This document shows, piece by piece, positions 24,303 through 33,581 of a DNA stretch of 64,000 bases (positions within the stretch are counted from its first letter, which is position 1; every line of letters starts with the position of its first letter). Both the position numbers and the translations under genes were made by a program. The notes beneath the pieces are model-generated. The model did not search any database, was not told the origin of the DNA, and saw only the letters and a list, made by a program, of their open reading frames with translations. This DNA comes from Athalassotoga sp049965695. GTDB lineage: Bacteria; Thermotogota; Thermotogae; Mesoaciditogales; Mesoaciditogaceae. Location of the stretch: NCBI RefSeq assembly GCF_049965695.1, contig NZ_JBMFWB010000003.1:1-64000 (forward strand), in the 5' to 3' direction.

Positions 24303-26021
24303 ATGTACTGGTCCAAACTTTATGCACCTACTTTAAAAGAAAGTCCATCGGATGCGGATATAAAAAGTGCCGAATTACTTATAAGAGGTGGCTTCATTCG
24401 GAAATCCGCTTCGGGAGTTTTTTCGTACCTGCCACTCGGTACACGCGTCCTCCAAAAAATAACGCAAATTGTCCGTGAAGAAATGAACATCGCCGGTGCC
24501 CAAGAACTTTTGATGCCTATAATGCAACCGTCCGAGATATGGAAAATAACGGGAAGATGGGATGATTACGGACCTGAGATGATGAAATTCAGAGATAGAA
24601 ATGACAGAGAATTCACACTCGGCCCAACCCATGAAGAAATGATAACGACTCTTGTTAAAGACGAATTGAGATCTTACAAACAACTGCCGGTAAATCTTTA
24701 CCAGATAAACACAAAATACAGGGACGAAATAAGGCCAAGATTCGGCTTGTTGCGCGGAAGAGAATTCATCATGAAAGATGCTTACAGTTTCCACACAAGC
24801 CCTGAATCTTTGGATCAAACTTATAAGGATATGTACAACGCATACTCTCGAATATGCGAGAGAATGAACATGAAGTACGTCGCCGTTGAGGCTGACACGG
24901 GAGCGATTGGCGGAAGCAATTCCCATGAATTCACGGCTTTTGCCGAAAGTGGAGAATCTGACATACTCGTGTGTGAAAAATGCGGCTATTCCGCAACGCA
25001 AGAGAAAGCAGAATGTTCGGACGATCAAAAAAGTGCGGATGAACCTTTAAAAACATTGACGCTTGTTGAAACTCCAAATGTCAGGACTGTGGATGAACTT
25101 GCAAAATTTTTGAAGATAGAAAAGGGTAAAATCGTCAAATCGATGGTCTTCACGGGTAAAAACGGATATGTAATGGCTCTCATAAGGGGAGATCTCGAGA
25201 TAAACATACCAAAACTTAAGTCGTATCTCGGAGATCAAACCCTGAGATTTGCAACTGCTGAAGAGGTTTTCGAAAAATTTTCAAGCCAGATAGGTTACAT
25301 AGGCCCGATAGGCGTGAAAGCGGTCAGAATAGTGAGCGATAATTCTGTGAAAAATTTGAAGAATTACGTTGTTGGAGGCTTGAAAAACGAATATCACTAC
25401 ATCAACGTCAATCACGAGAGAGATTATAAAATCAACGAATATACGGATATAAGGGTTGTGGTGGATGGAGATAAATGTCCAAAATGCGGATCGCCTCTTA
25501 AACTGAAAAAAGGTATCGAAGTGGGACAAGTTTTCAAACTCGGAACGAAGTATTCTGAAAAACTCTCCGCCACTTACGTGGATTCAGACGGAAGCGAAAA
25601 GTATTACGTGATGGGCTGCTACGGATGGGGCGTAAGCAGAACTATGGCGGCCGTCGTTGAACAGTTTCACGATGAAAAAGGCATAATCTGGCCAAGGGCA
25701 ATCGCACCTTTTGAAGTGGTCGTCACGATAGTAAACACAGCCATGCAAGATCAGGTCAGAGTTGGCCACGAAATTCATGAAATGCTCGAAAAGCATGGAA
25801 TTGAAGTGCTTCTGGATGACAGAGACGTATCGGCCGGCTTTAAATTTAAAGATGCCGATTTGATAGGCATACCTTTAAGGATAACATGCGGAAAGAGTCT
25901 TGAAAATGGAGATATCGAGTTAAAATTGAGAAATTCCGACAAATCTTCAAAAGTCAAGATCGAAGATCGCGATTCTGTTTTGAGGAGTGTTGAAACGCTC
26001 CTTGAAAGTTACAAATTGTAA
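24303..26021 (+). CDS. proS: Prolyl-tRNA synthetase, bacterial type
   Basis: This class II synthetase has 572 residues. It shows RKSASGVFSYLPLGTRVLQK (motif 1), TKYRDEIRPRFGLLRGREFIMKDAYSF (motif 2), a YbaK-like editing insertion between about 220 and 390 (GKIVKSMVFTGKNGY, GYIGPIGVKAV), and YVMGCYGWGVSRTMAAVVEQ (motif 3), then an anticodon domain. The editing domain clears mischarged Ala. A CGYS and a CPKCGSPLK motif look like remnants or a small zinc site. AGGAGG precedes the ATG. Confidence 0.97.
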   Translation: MYWSKLYAPTLKESPSDADIKSAELLIRGGFIRKSASGVFSYLPLGTRVLQKITQIVREEMNIAGAQELLMPIMQPSEIWKITGRWDDYGPEMMKFRDRNDREFTLGPTHEEMITTLVKDELRSYKQLPVNLYQINTKYRDEIRPRFGLLRGREFIMKDAYSFHTSPESLDQTYKDMYNAYSRICERMNMKYVAVEADTGAIGGSNSHEFTAFAESGESDILVCEKCGYSATQEKAECSDDQKSADEPLKTLTLVETPNVRTVDELAKFLKIEKGKIVKSMVFTGKNGYVMALIRGDLEINIPKLKSYLGDQTLRFATAEEVFEKFSSQIGYIGPIGVKAVRIVSDNSVKNLKNYVVGGLKNEYHYINVNHERDYKINEYTDIRVVVDGDKCPKCGSPLKLKKGIEVGQVFKLGTKYSEKLSATYVDSDGSEKYYVMGCYGWGVSRTMAAVVEQFHDEKGIIWPRAIAPFEVVVTIVNTAMQDQVRVGHEIHEMLEKHGIEVLLDDRDVSAGFKFKDADLIGIPLRITCGKSLENGDIELKLRNSDKSSKVKIEDRDSVLRSVETLLESYKL

Positions 26022-26031
26022 GAGTGATATC

Positions 26032-26916
26032 ATGGGAATATTTGATTTTTTCAAAAAAAGTCTTCAAAAGACGAAAGCCGGATTTCTCGGAAAGGCTTTT
26101 TCCATTCTCAAAAGCGGAAATTTAGATAAAGAGAAGATCGAAGAGATAAGAGAATTGCTCTTGCTTGCGGATGTCGGAATCCCAACGTCGGATTACATAA
26201 TAGAAAAACTTAAAAATTCAAAAGGAAAAGATCCTTTGGAAACTTTAAAAAGCGTGCTTTTAGAACTTTTGGGGCAGGATGAATCTGTCAGATTGTCTGC
26301 GGTTCCTCCGACGGTCTACACGCTTGTCGGTGTAAACGGATCCGGTAAAACAACGACAGCCGGTAAATTAGCCTTCAGGTTCAAGAAATCCGGAAAAAGG
26401 ATCGTTTTAGGCGCCGGCGACACGTTCAGAGCCGCTGCCATCGAGCAACTCAAAGAATGGGGCAAAAGAGTAGACGTGCCTGTGATTGCCCACCAGATGG
26501 GAGCAGATCCCGGAGCAGTCGCTTATGACACGGTAAACCATGCCATTGCAGAAAATCTTGATATCGCCATAGTTGATACCGCCGGCCGGCTTCACACGAA
26601 GGATAACCTCATGAGAGAACTTGAAAAGGTTCACAAAGTTATAAAAAAATTAAGACCGGATCAGCCTGAAGAGGTTTTACTCGTACTCGATTCGACCATA
26701 GGCCAAAATGCGATTCAACAGGCAAGAATTTTCGACAAAAGCACAGGCGTAACCGGAATCGTTCTTACAAAACTGGACGGTACGGCAAAGGGTGGCATGA
26801 TCTTTTCCATAAAACGCGAGTTGGGAATACCCGTTAAATTGATAGGCATCGGCGAAGGAATCGAAGATTTAAAAGACTTCAACGCTTCCGATTTCGTTGA
26901 TGAATTGTTGCAATGA
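26032..26916 (+). CDS. ftsY: Signal recognition particle receptor FtsY
   Basis: FtsY docks SRP-ribosome complexes at the membrane. The 294-residue protein is a compact NG type without the acidic A domain: N domain, then GVNGSGKTTTAGKLA, GAGDTFRAAAIEQL, DTAGRLHTKDNLM and LTKLDGTAKGG. The ATG at 26032 begins MGIFDFFKKS, an amphipathic membrane-targeting start. An in-frame TTG at 25987 lies inside proS and is less likely. It overlaps the next gene by four bases. Confidence 0.95.
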   Translation: MGIFDFFKKSLQKTKAGFLGKAFSILKSGNLDKEKIEEIRELLLLADVGIPTSDYIIEKLKNSKGKDPLETLKSVLLELLGQDESVRLSAVPPTVYTLVGVNGSGKTTTAGKLAFRFKKSGKRIVLGAGDTFRAAAIEQLKEWGKRVDVPVIAHQMGADPGAVAYDTVNHAIAENLDIAIVDTAGRLHTKDNLMRELEKVHKVIKKLRPDQPEEVLLVLDSTIGQNAIQQARIFDKSTGVTGIVLTKLDGTAKGGMIFSIKRELGIPVKLIGIGEGIEDLKDFNASDFVDELLQ

Positions 26917-27917
26917 AGTACAAGAATGTCATTGAACTGTATAAAGAAAAGGTATTCCTTGAAGACGGTGAAAATGCGCTTCATCTTGCAGAAACCATAA
27001 GAAGATACGGAAAAGACGGATGGACAAAACGTAAAATTGCGATAGCGCTTGAAATGATAGATCCTAATTTGAAAGAATTGTCCGAGATGACAAATTTCGA
27101 TCCGTCAAAAACAGAAGAAATATCGAAAAAAACCGGCATTTCCATTTCCAGATTAAGCGTCATGTCGATGATAATCGATCCCAAAAAATATCTTCCCATG
27201 GATGAAACCATGGTAAAACTTTCGATAAATCAGTCGATAGACGTTTCGAATTATTCCGCATTTCTGGCCGGATGGAGAAAAGTGCTTTTGCAAAATACGG
27301 AATATTTCGATGATTTCATAGATCTTTACCTTGTGCTTTCCGAAAAACGGGCATACGAAAAAGATTCTTCGATAGTCGATGAAACGATAAAAATGGTGGA
27401 AAAAACAAATTTTTTATCCCTTGACATGAAAACGTTCGACACTTTCAGAGAAGTATACAATTCACTTCTTCCTTCAGACAAAAAGAAAATCGCCGATTCG
27501 ATAAAAGATCCTTACGTCAAAGGCGCATTGACAAGACATGCCGGATCACTTTTGATCGTGGATGGCAGCAACGTCGCCATGGTGGGTTTGCCTTATGCGG
27601 ATCTGAAAAATATATTTTTGGCATTCAGGTTGATAGGATCTTTAAAAGCAGTTCCATGGCCTTTTAAAATCATCTTCGATCAAAATTTCGAGTATAACCT
27701 CAGAGGCACCCAAAAGAAACTTTTTGAAGAAAAATTTCAGAGACACCCTGACGTCAAATTTCATTCTCCTGCCGATGAAATGATATTGGAAATCGCAAGA
27801 AGCACGAATGCATGGATTCTGTCAAATGACAGGTATCACGATTATCCGCGGGTAGATTGCGTTATGTTAAGATTTGACGGGAAAAGTATCTTCAAAGAAA
27901 AGTACTCACACCATTGA
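26913..27917 (+). CDS. NYN/PIN-like ribonuclease (Zc3h12a type)
   Basis: The C-terminal third has a PIN-like nuclease core: LLIVDGSNVAMVG (Asp217), IIFDQNFEY (Asp256), ADEMILEIA (Asp288) and ILSNDRYHDY (Asp306, Asp310). These match the acidic metal-binding residues of the Zc3h12a/Regnase-like NYN family. The first 210 residues are helical with no recognised domain, though KTGISISRLSVMSMI resembles a helix-turn-helix. It is translationally coupled to ftsY (ATGA). A role in RNA turnover is inferred; the substrate is unknown. Confidence 0.78.
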   Translation: MKYKNVIELYKEKVFLEDGENALHLAETIRRYGKDGWTKRKIAIALEMIDPNLKELSEMTNFDPSKTEEISKKTGISISRLSVMSMIIDPKKYLPMDETMVKLSINQSIDVSNYSAFLAGWRKVLLQNTEYFDDFIDLYLVLSEKRAYEKDSSIVDETIKMVEKTNFLSLDMKTFDTFREVYNSLLPSDKKKIADSIKDPYVKGALTRHAGSLLIVDGSNVAMVGLPYADLKNIFLAFRLIGSLKAVPWPFKIIFDQNFEYNLRGTQKKLFEEKFQRHPDVKFHSPADEMILEIARSTNAWILSNDRYHDYPRVDCVMLRFDGKSIFKEKYSHH

Positions 27918-27919
27918 TA

Positions 27920-28185
27920 AAGCGACATGTGGCTCGTAGCACGTAAGAATTGGCAATTTTCAATTGACAATTGTCAATTGAGATAACGCGTAATCTGCGA
28001 TGGACAAAGTCTTTTACTGTTCACTCTTCACACGTCACTTCTCACCAATTGAGGCATCCTGCCCTCCGCCTTCGTCTGACCTTTTCACGTGCTACCGGCT
28101 ACCCGCCACGTGCTGTTTTGCTGATTACCGATCACGCGTTACTATTTTTTTCTACAAACTACCCGCTACGAGCCACGTGCATATC
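27920..28185. repeat. Intergenic word repeats between convergent genes
   Basis: No gene is visible. The stretch holds GTGGCTCGTAGCACGT, a perfect palindrome CAATTGACAATTGTCAATTG (about 27960-27979), then reverse-strand ACGCGTGATCGG, GGTAGCACGTG and CACGTGGC words. A fragment of the structured core (28051-28086) is included. Confidence 0.65.
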
Positions 28186-29601
28186 TTATCTCGCTACCTT
28201 TTTTGATTTTACGTATTCATCTATCGCGATTGCCGATTTTTTGCCAGCACCCATGGCAAGGATAACTGTGGCCGCACCGGTTACTATATCTCCACCGGCA
28301 AAAACTCCCTCGACTGAAGTCTGACCCGTTTCGGGATCGGCCTCGATGTAGCCATGAGATGTCAATTTGAGTTCCGGAAAAGCGCTCAAAAGCACTTTGT
28401 TTGAAGTTTGCCCTATCGCTTCCACAACCATATCTGTCTCTATCGTGAATTCACTGCCCTGAATCGGGACTGGCCTTCTTCTTCCAGATGCGTCTGGCTC
28501 TCCAAGTTCCATCTTTATACATTTTACGGCCGTAAGATTGCCTTTATCGTCTCCGATGTATTCTATCGGGTTTGTAAGCCAGTGAAATTCTATGCCTTCT
28601 TCTATGGCGTGATGATATTCTTCTATTCTTGCAGGCATTTCCTCTTCACTTCTTCTGTAGACGATCTTGACATTTTCAGCGCCAAGTCTGAGTGACGATC
28701 TCGAAGCGTCCATCGCCACATTTCCGGCTCCAACGACGACGACGTGTTTGCCAAGCCTTACAGGTGTATCGCTTTCCGGAAATTCGTAAGCGTGCATCAG
28801 GTTTATCCTTGTCAAAAATTCGCTTGCCGAGTACACACCGTTTAAATTTGTACCGGGTATATTCATAAAACTCGGCGTTCCCGCTCCCGTTCCTATGAAG
28901 ATCGCGTCAAATTCATTTTTGAGTTCCGGGATTGTTATACTTCTTCCGACAATCGAGTCTGTGTCTATTTCAACTCCGAGAGACCTTATGAAGTTTATCT
29001 CTCTGTCGACTATCGATTTTGGAAGACGAAATTCGGGTATGCCGTACATCAAAACACCGCCTGCGGCATGAAGCGCCTCAAAAATTTTAACCTCGTATCC
29101 CATTTTTGCCAAATCTGCGGCTGCTGTAAGACCTGCGGGACCTGCGCCTATGATGGCCACCTTACCGAGTTTTTGAGACGGGATTTCGGGAATATTCACG
29201 GTGCCTTGATCTGCTTCCCAGTCGGCGACAAATCTTTCTAATTTTCCTATCGCCACAGGCTCATGGTCTTTCATCTTTCCGACCGTACATCTTCCTTCGC
29301 ACTGACTTTCCTGAGGGCAGACTCTTCCGCAGACGGCAGGCAGATTGTTGTAACTTTTCAAAATTTCGGCCGATTTTGGAAGGTCTCTGTTTTTTAAAGC
29401 AAGAATGAATCCGGGAATATCAATGTTAACCGGACATCCCGCAACGCACGGTTGATTTACGCATTGCAAACATCTATTTGCCTCCGCAACGGCTTCTTCA
29501 AGAGAATAGCCGAGTACAACTTCTTTGAAATTGTGTGCACGCACTTTTGGATCTTGTTCTTTTATGGGTGTTTTGTTGTTCGGAATTTTTATCACAGCCA
29601 T
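28186..29601 (-). CDS. nfnB: NADH-dependent ferredoxin:NADP+ oxidoreductase, large subunit
   Basis: NfnAB bifurcates or confurcates electrons among ferredoxin, NADH and NADP(H). The 471-residue subunit has two [4Fe-4S] motifs (Cys44, 47, 52, 56 and Cys91, 95, 101, 105), an FAD fold (AIIGAGPAGLTAA, LMYGIPEFRLPK), the NADP fold (VVVVGAGNVAMDASRSSLRLGA) and EAIGQT near the end. It resembles GltD of glutamate synthase, but the adjacent NfnA-like gene (10-base overlap) and lack of a GltA large subunit favour Nfn. Confidence 0.92.
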   Translation of the reverse strand: MAVIKIPNNKTPIKEQDPKVRAHNFKEVVLGYSLEEAVAEANRCLQCVNQPCVAGCPVNIDIPGFILALKNRDLPKSAEILKSYNNLPAVCGRVCPQESQCEGRCTVGKMKDHEPVAIGKLERFVADWEADQGTVNIPEIPSQKLGKVAIIGAGPAGLTAAADLAKMGYEVKIFEALHAAGGVLMYGIPEFRLPKSIVDREINFIRSLGVEIDTDSIVGRSITIPELKNEFDAIFIGTGAGTPSFMNIPGTNLNGVYSASEFLTRINLMHAYEFPESDTPVRLGKHVVVVGAGNVAMDASRSSLRLGAENVKIVYRRSEEEMPARIEEYHHAIEEGIEFHWLTNPIEYIGDDKGNLTAVKCIKMELGEPDASGRRRPVPIQGSEFTIETDMVVEAIGQTSNKVLLSAFPELKLTSHGYIEADPETGQTSVEGVFAGGDIVTGAATVILAMGAGKKSAIAIDEYVKSKKVAR

Positions 29602-30437
29602 GAAAGATCACCAACCTTTGCCATGTAATTTTCCAAAGAAATTTTTTCCTGATCTTTGTACTGTCTGAGCCTGTTCATAACTTCATCCCAGTTAACCTCG
29701 TAACCATCGAATTCAGGCCCGTCAACACAGGCAAACCTTATGTTTTTGCCCACTGTCACCCTGCATGCACCACACATACCCGTACCATCCACCATTATGG
29801 GATTCAAAGAAACAAAAATTGGAATGCCAAGATCTTTTGCCGTGTAAGCGGAAAATTTCATCATCACGGTAGGGCCTATTGACCATGCCTGATCTATTTT
29901 TTCTCCCCTTTTGGAAAGTACTTTCATTCCGTCTGTGACGACACCTTTCATACCCATTGAACCATCATCTGTCGTGACGATCAATTCATCTGAATGTTTT
30001 TCACATTCATCTTTCAATATGACAAGGTCTGCAGACCTTCCACCCAAAATGGTTATTACTTTGTTACCGGCATCTTTCAGCGCTTTCAAAATCGGTAAAA
30101 TCGCCGCTATTCCAACGCCTCCGCCTATCATAAGCACCGTTCCGTACTTTTTTATCTCGCTTGGACGGCCTAAAGGACCGGCGATATCTTGCAATGAGTC
30201 TCCAACCTTCATAGTGGCCATTTCGTAAGTCGTCTTTCCTACGGCCTGAAAGATAAGTCTTATCTCGCCCTTTTCAGCGTTAAAATCCGCGATTGTAAGA
30301 GGAATTCTTTCTCCATTGTGAGATGTTCTTATGACGGCGAACTGGCCTGGTTTTGCATGTGATGCCACCTGAGGTGCTTTGACCCACATCTCGTATTCTT
30401 TGGTGGCAATTTTTTCTTTGGATGTTATCTCAAACAT
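29592..30437 (-). CDS. nfnA: NADH-dependent ferredoxin:NADP+ oxidoreductase, small subunit
   Basis: The 281-residue protein is a ferredoxin-NADP reductase fold that binds FAD (RIPLTIADF, GPLGRPSE), NAD (IGGGVGIAAILPI) and a [2Fe-2S] cluster with Asp217, Cys222, Cys225 and Cys237. The Asp ligand is a mark of NfnA and related subunits. ATG 30437 follows AAGGAGGAAAG. The open frame extends 35 codons further, but only through the inserted repeat element, so that extension is not real. A TATATT box at the element end may start its transcript. Confidence 0.92.
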   Translation of the reverse strand: MFEITSKEKIATKEYEMWVKAPQVASHAKPGQFAVIRTSHNGERIPLTIADFNAEKGEIRLIFQAVGKTTYEMATMKVGDSLQDIAGPLGRPSEIKKYGTVLMIGGGVGIAAILPILKALKDAGNKVITILGGRSADLVILKDECEKHSDELIVTTDDGSMGMKGVVTDGMKVLSKRGEKIDQAWSIGPTVMMKFSAYTAKDLGIPIFVSLNPIMVDGTGMCGACRVTVGKNIRFACVDGPEFDGYEVNWDEVMNRLRQYKDQEKISLENYMAKVGDLSWL

Positions 30438-30457
30438 TTCTTTCCTCCTTCGCCAAA

Positions 30458-30608
30458 TATACTGAACCAGTTTTAAATTCCGAATTATCGCTCCGGCAGG
30501 TGCCCCACTCGATGTCTGGTCCTCGCAGGCTGAGGAGGCCATCTCGGAGGCATCCTGCCCTTCGCTTAAATTAAATAAACATTCGACTTTTAAAGTTATT
30601 TAAGTATA
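30458..30608 (-). mobile_element. MITE-like inverted-repeat element, copy 2, inside the operon
   Basis: This copy is inverted relative to copy 1. Ends are TATACTGAAC (from 30458) and the complement of TATACTTAAA (to 30608). On the minus strand the core reads GGGCAGGATGCC, GGCCTCCTCAGC, GCGAGGACCAGACATCGAG, GGGGCACCTGCCGGAGCGA. GGCAGG/CCTGCC, GCC/GGC and CCTC/GAGG pair as in copy 1. It separates the ferredoxin-GltD fusion gene from nfnA, and its end encodes the last codons and stop of the former. Confidence 0.78.
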
Positions 30609-32438
30609 CATTTCCACCCCTTTTGCCGCTCTCATCCCGGATCCTATGGCACTTATTATGTCCTGCCTTGAATTTGAAGCATCTCCACCGCAAAAGAGAC
30701 CTTTAACCTTTGTACGACCATACTCGTCTACCGGAACAGACCTTCCATCAAATCCTATCTTCTGCTGGATATCCGCCGGCATAAAATCTATCGACGGCGT
30801 CTGTCCTATTGCGGCGATAACGTAATCGACAGATAATGTGACATGTGGTGATTTTTCGTCTACAACCGGCTTCGGTCTCCCGCCGGATGGATCCTTCACA
30901 AGAGAGGCAACGGCATATTCAAATGTTTGTGCCGATTTTTCTCCTTTTATTTCGACCGGTACACCCATCTCGACTATTTTAACACCTTCTTCACGTGCAT
31001 CCTCGATCTCTTCCGGATCGGCTGGCATATCCTCTATTCTTCTTCTGTACACGATAGTCACATCGGCCCCAAGTCTTACAGACGATCTTGCAACGTCCAT
31101 GGCAACATTTCCGCCACCGACCACGACAACTTTTTTGCCCTTGAGGTCCTTTAAAGATCCGTCATTTACCATATGCATGAAGGTAAGTCCCTGCATTACG
31201 CCCTCTAATTCCTCGCCTTTTATCTTGAGCGTCATCGGTTTTGAATTTCCAACGCCAACAAAGACTGCATCGTATGAGTTCATCAAATCTTCGAATTTAA
31301 CGTCTTTTCCAACCTTTGTTTTCAGACGTACGTTTATTCCGGTCGAAAGGATGGCATTTATATCTTTCATCATCTCGTCTTTAGGAAGTCTGTATATAGG
31401 TATGCCCCACATCATAGCACCACCCAACTTTTCTTCGGCCTCGTATATTGTAACATCGTATCCGAGCAACCTTGCGTAGTAACCAAAGGCCAAAGATGCA
31501 GGACCTCCTCCCACGGTGGCCAATTTTTTGCCGTTGAATTTTGGAAGTGTTATCTTCGATGTCTTGAGATAATCGTCCACATTAGATGCCGAAAATGCCT
31601 TAAGCCATCTTATTGCAAGAGGCTCACCTTGGATTCCGACAACGCATGCCTCCTCGCACTGGTGCGTGCAAACTTCTCCACATATAAGTGGCAATGGATT
31701 TCTTTTGTATATCCATTCCAAAGATTCTTCCGGACTTTGTTTTGATATCGCGCTTATGTATTCGGGAATGTGCAATTCATTCGGACAGGCCTCCACACAC
31801 GCGCCGCATCCGAGACATCTTGAGGCTTCTTTTGAGGCTTCTTCTTTTGAGTATATCTGGACGTATTTAGAAAACGAGATCTTCCTTTTGTCCGGATTGG
31901 CCTTTTTGGGCTCTGTCCTTTCAAAATTTATGACTTTATCGAATTTGTTGGTCTCATTTCTGACGTAACCCGGATTTTCAGAACGTTCCTTATCCGCTCG
32001 CCATATGAAATCTTTTGAAACAATTTCTGGCTCATCCGCAACAGGCACAGAAAGGTCTGGATGAAAAGAATGAATGTAATCTCTCGACATCTGCAAAGAT
32101 CCGGTTGGGCATACATCCACACACTGGGCGCAAAAGCAGCATCTTCCGTAATCGAAAACAGGCCTTACCGTTTTCGCAAATTTGTTTGCCGGTTTAACAT
32201 CGGTGGACTCCATCATAGTCACGGCGTCGGTTGGGCATACTCTTGCGCAGTTACCGCAGCCTATACATTTTTCAAGATCATTCGTGTGAAAGCCACGATA
32301 ATTCGGAGAATTTCCCGAAACAGGAAAGACTTCGAGATCCTCTTTTGGATATCTTACGGTATGTGGCTTTTTGAAAAGATATTTAAGGCCAACGATTGGC
32401 GCAAATCCATTCTTTTTTTCGATATCCTTACTACCCAT
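30600..32438 (-). CDS. NuoI-like ferredoxin fused to GltD/NfnB-like flavoprotein
   Basis: From ATG 32438 (612 residues; GTG 32447 is the alternative) the N-terminus has two ferredoxin-type [4Fe-4S] motifs (Cys58, 61, 64, 68 and Cys100, 103, 106, 110), as in the NuoI/MbxN arm. The rest is GltD-like, with further motifs at Cys208-218 and Cys253-265, FAD (VGGGPASLAFGYY, MMWGIPIYRLPK) and NAD(P) folds (VVVGGGNVAMDVARSSVRLGA), and AAIGQTPS. I infer the electron-input subunit linking pyridine nucleotide or ferredoxin to the membrane complex. The C-terminal MYT and stop come from the inserted element. Confidence 0.85.
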   Translation of the reverse strand: MGSKDIEKKNGFAPIVGLKYLFKKPHTVRYPKEDLEVFPVSGNSPNYRGFHTNDLEKCIGCGNCARVCPTDAVTMMESTDVKPANKFAKTVRPVFDYGRCCFCAQCVDVCPTGSLQMSRDYIHSFHPDLSVPVADEPEIVSKDFIWRADKERSENPGYVRNETNKFDKVINFERTEPKKANPDKRKISFSKYVQIYSKEEASKEASRCLGCGACVEACPNELHIPEYISAISKQSPEESLEWIYKRNPLPLICGEVCTHQCEEACVVGIQGEPLAIRWLKAFSASNVDDYLKTSKITLPKFNGKKLATVGGGPASLAFGYYARLLGYDVTIYEAEEKLGGAMMWGIPIYRLPKDEMMKDINAILSTGINVRLKTKVGKDVKFEDLMNSYDAVFVGVGNSKPMTLKIKGEELEGVMQGLTFMHMVNDGSLKDLKGKKVVVVGGGNVAMDVARSSVRLGADVTIVYRRRIEDMPADPEEIEDAREEGVKIVEMGVPVEIKGEKSAQTFEYAVASLVKDPSGGRPKPVVDEKSPHVTLSVDYVIAAIGQTPSIDFMPADIQQKIGFDGRSVPVDEYGRTKVKGLFCGGDASNSRQDIISAIGSGMRAAKGVEMYT

Positions 32439-32447
32439 CTCATTCAC

Positions 32448-33581
32448 CTACCTGTCAAAATCCGGCGGGCACATGTCCGTCGTGTGAATCCAGACCGGAA
32501 CATCTTCTATTCTCATTCCAACGAGTGCTTTTGTAGCGTAATAAAGTCCTATCGAGTAAGATGGTCCTCTCACGTAGACCCTGTAAGGCTTAACATCTCC
32601 ATCCGAGACTATGTAGTAGCCAAATTCTCCCCTTGAACTTTCGACTTTAGAGTAGTATGACCCTTTTGGCACTCTAAACTGGAATGGATTTGGAACTTTT
32701 GTCCTGTGAGTGCCTTCTGGGATTTGCTTTATGCACTGCCTTAATATCTTTATCGATTCTGAAAGTTCAAGCCTTCTTTGCAATACCCGAGAGAAGGCAT
32801 CTCCGTCTCCGGTCTTTGGAATGTCAAAATCTAACTCGTTGTAGACCAAATAAGGCTGTGCCTTTCTTATGTCGTACATAACGCCGGACGCACGAAGATT
32901 CGGACCTGTAAGCCCATTTTCTATCGCGTCTTCGGCAGAGATGTATCCAAGTCCGACCGTTCTTTTCTGGATTATCGGATTTTGAAAGATGAACTTATCG
33001 TATTCCGGTAATCTCTTCTCAAGATAATCGAGAAAATCCGAAAGTTTATCGAGCCATCCTTCCGGCAGATCGTTTTTGACCCCGCCCGGGTACTGGTATA
33101 TGTGATAAACCCTTCCGCCCGTAAGCCATTCAAAGAGATCGAGGATGTAGTCCCTGTCGCCGATAAGCCACTGGACGGAGGTGTAGTGACCCGTTGTGCC
33201 TCCGAGGCCGCTTATGCCAAAAAGAAAGGACGCTATCCTTGCAAGTTCCAAAACGATGACCCTTATGTATTGCGCACGCTTTGGCACATCTATGCCCATC
33301 ATGTGCTCGACTCCGAGACAGTAAGCAACTTCGTTGACGTCCGGCTCCGGCACGCATATTCGCGGAATCAGGGCAAGATTTTGAGTCCAAAGTCTTCTTT
33401 CCATCAATTTCTCAAATCCTCTGTGCAACAATCCGGGATCGGGCGTTACCTCTTCAACGCTGTGACCTTTCATCTTCAAAACGTATGAAAAATTTCCCTC
33501 TATTCCCGGATGATTCGGCCCTATGAAAAGTTCGTAATATTTGTAATCGTCATTCGATTCTTTTAGGGGATTCAATTCCAT
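32448..33581 (-). CDS. NuoD/MbxL-like 49-kDa subunit
   Basis: This is the large hydrophilic subunit that holds the quinone-like or redox cavity in complex I and the Ni-Fe site in hydrogenases. FIGPNHPGIEGNF, LHRGFEKLMERR, ELARIASFLFGI, YQYPGGV, GLTGPNLRASG and ESSRGEFGYYIVSDG match the family. The paired CxxC motifs that bind Ni-Fe are absent (RICVPEPDVNE at the N-terminal site, a single Cys in DMCPPDFD at the C-terminal), so it is not a hydrogenase. I chose ATG 33581, nine bases from AAGGAGG. It overlaps the NuoC gene by 32 bases. Confidence 0.88.
   Translation of the reverse strand: MELNPLKESNDDYKYYELFIGPNHPGIEGNFSYVLKMKGHSVEEVTPDPGLLHRGFEKLMERRLWTQNLALIPRICVPEPDVNEVAYCLGVEHMMGIDVPKRAQYIRVIVLELARIASFLFGISGLGGTTGHYTSVQWLIGDRDYILDLFEWLTGGRVYHIYQYPGGVKNDLPEGWLDKLSDFLDYLEKRLPEYDKFIFQNPIIQKRTVGLGYISAEDAIENGLTGPNLRASGVMYDIRKAQPYLVYNELDFDIPKTGDGDAFSRVLQRRLELSESIKILRQCIKQIPEGTHRTKVPNPFQFRVPKGSYYSKVESSRGEFGYYIVSDGDVKPYRVYVRGPSYSIGLYYATKALVGMRIEDVPVWIHTTDMCPPDFDR

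Noticed and set aside
28186..29601. Glutamate synthase small subunit
   Set aside because: No GltA large-subunit gene is nearby and the NfnA partner overlaps it, so NfnB fits better.
30438..30542. N-terminal extension of NfnA
   Set aside because: The extra 35 codons lie in the inserted element. ATG 30437 follows AAGGAGG and matches NfnA length.
32448..33581. Ni-Fe hydrogenase large subunit
   Set aside because: The paired CxxC motifs that bind nickel are absent, so it is a complex I/Mbx-type subunit.
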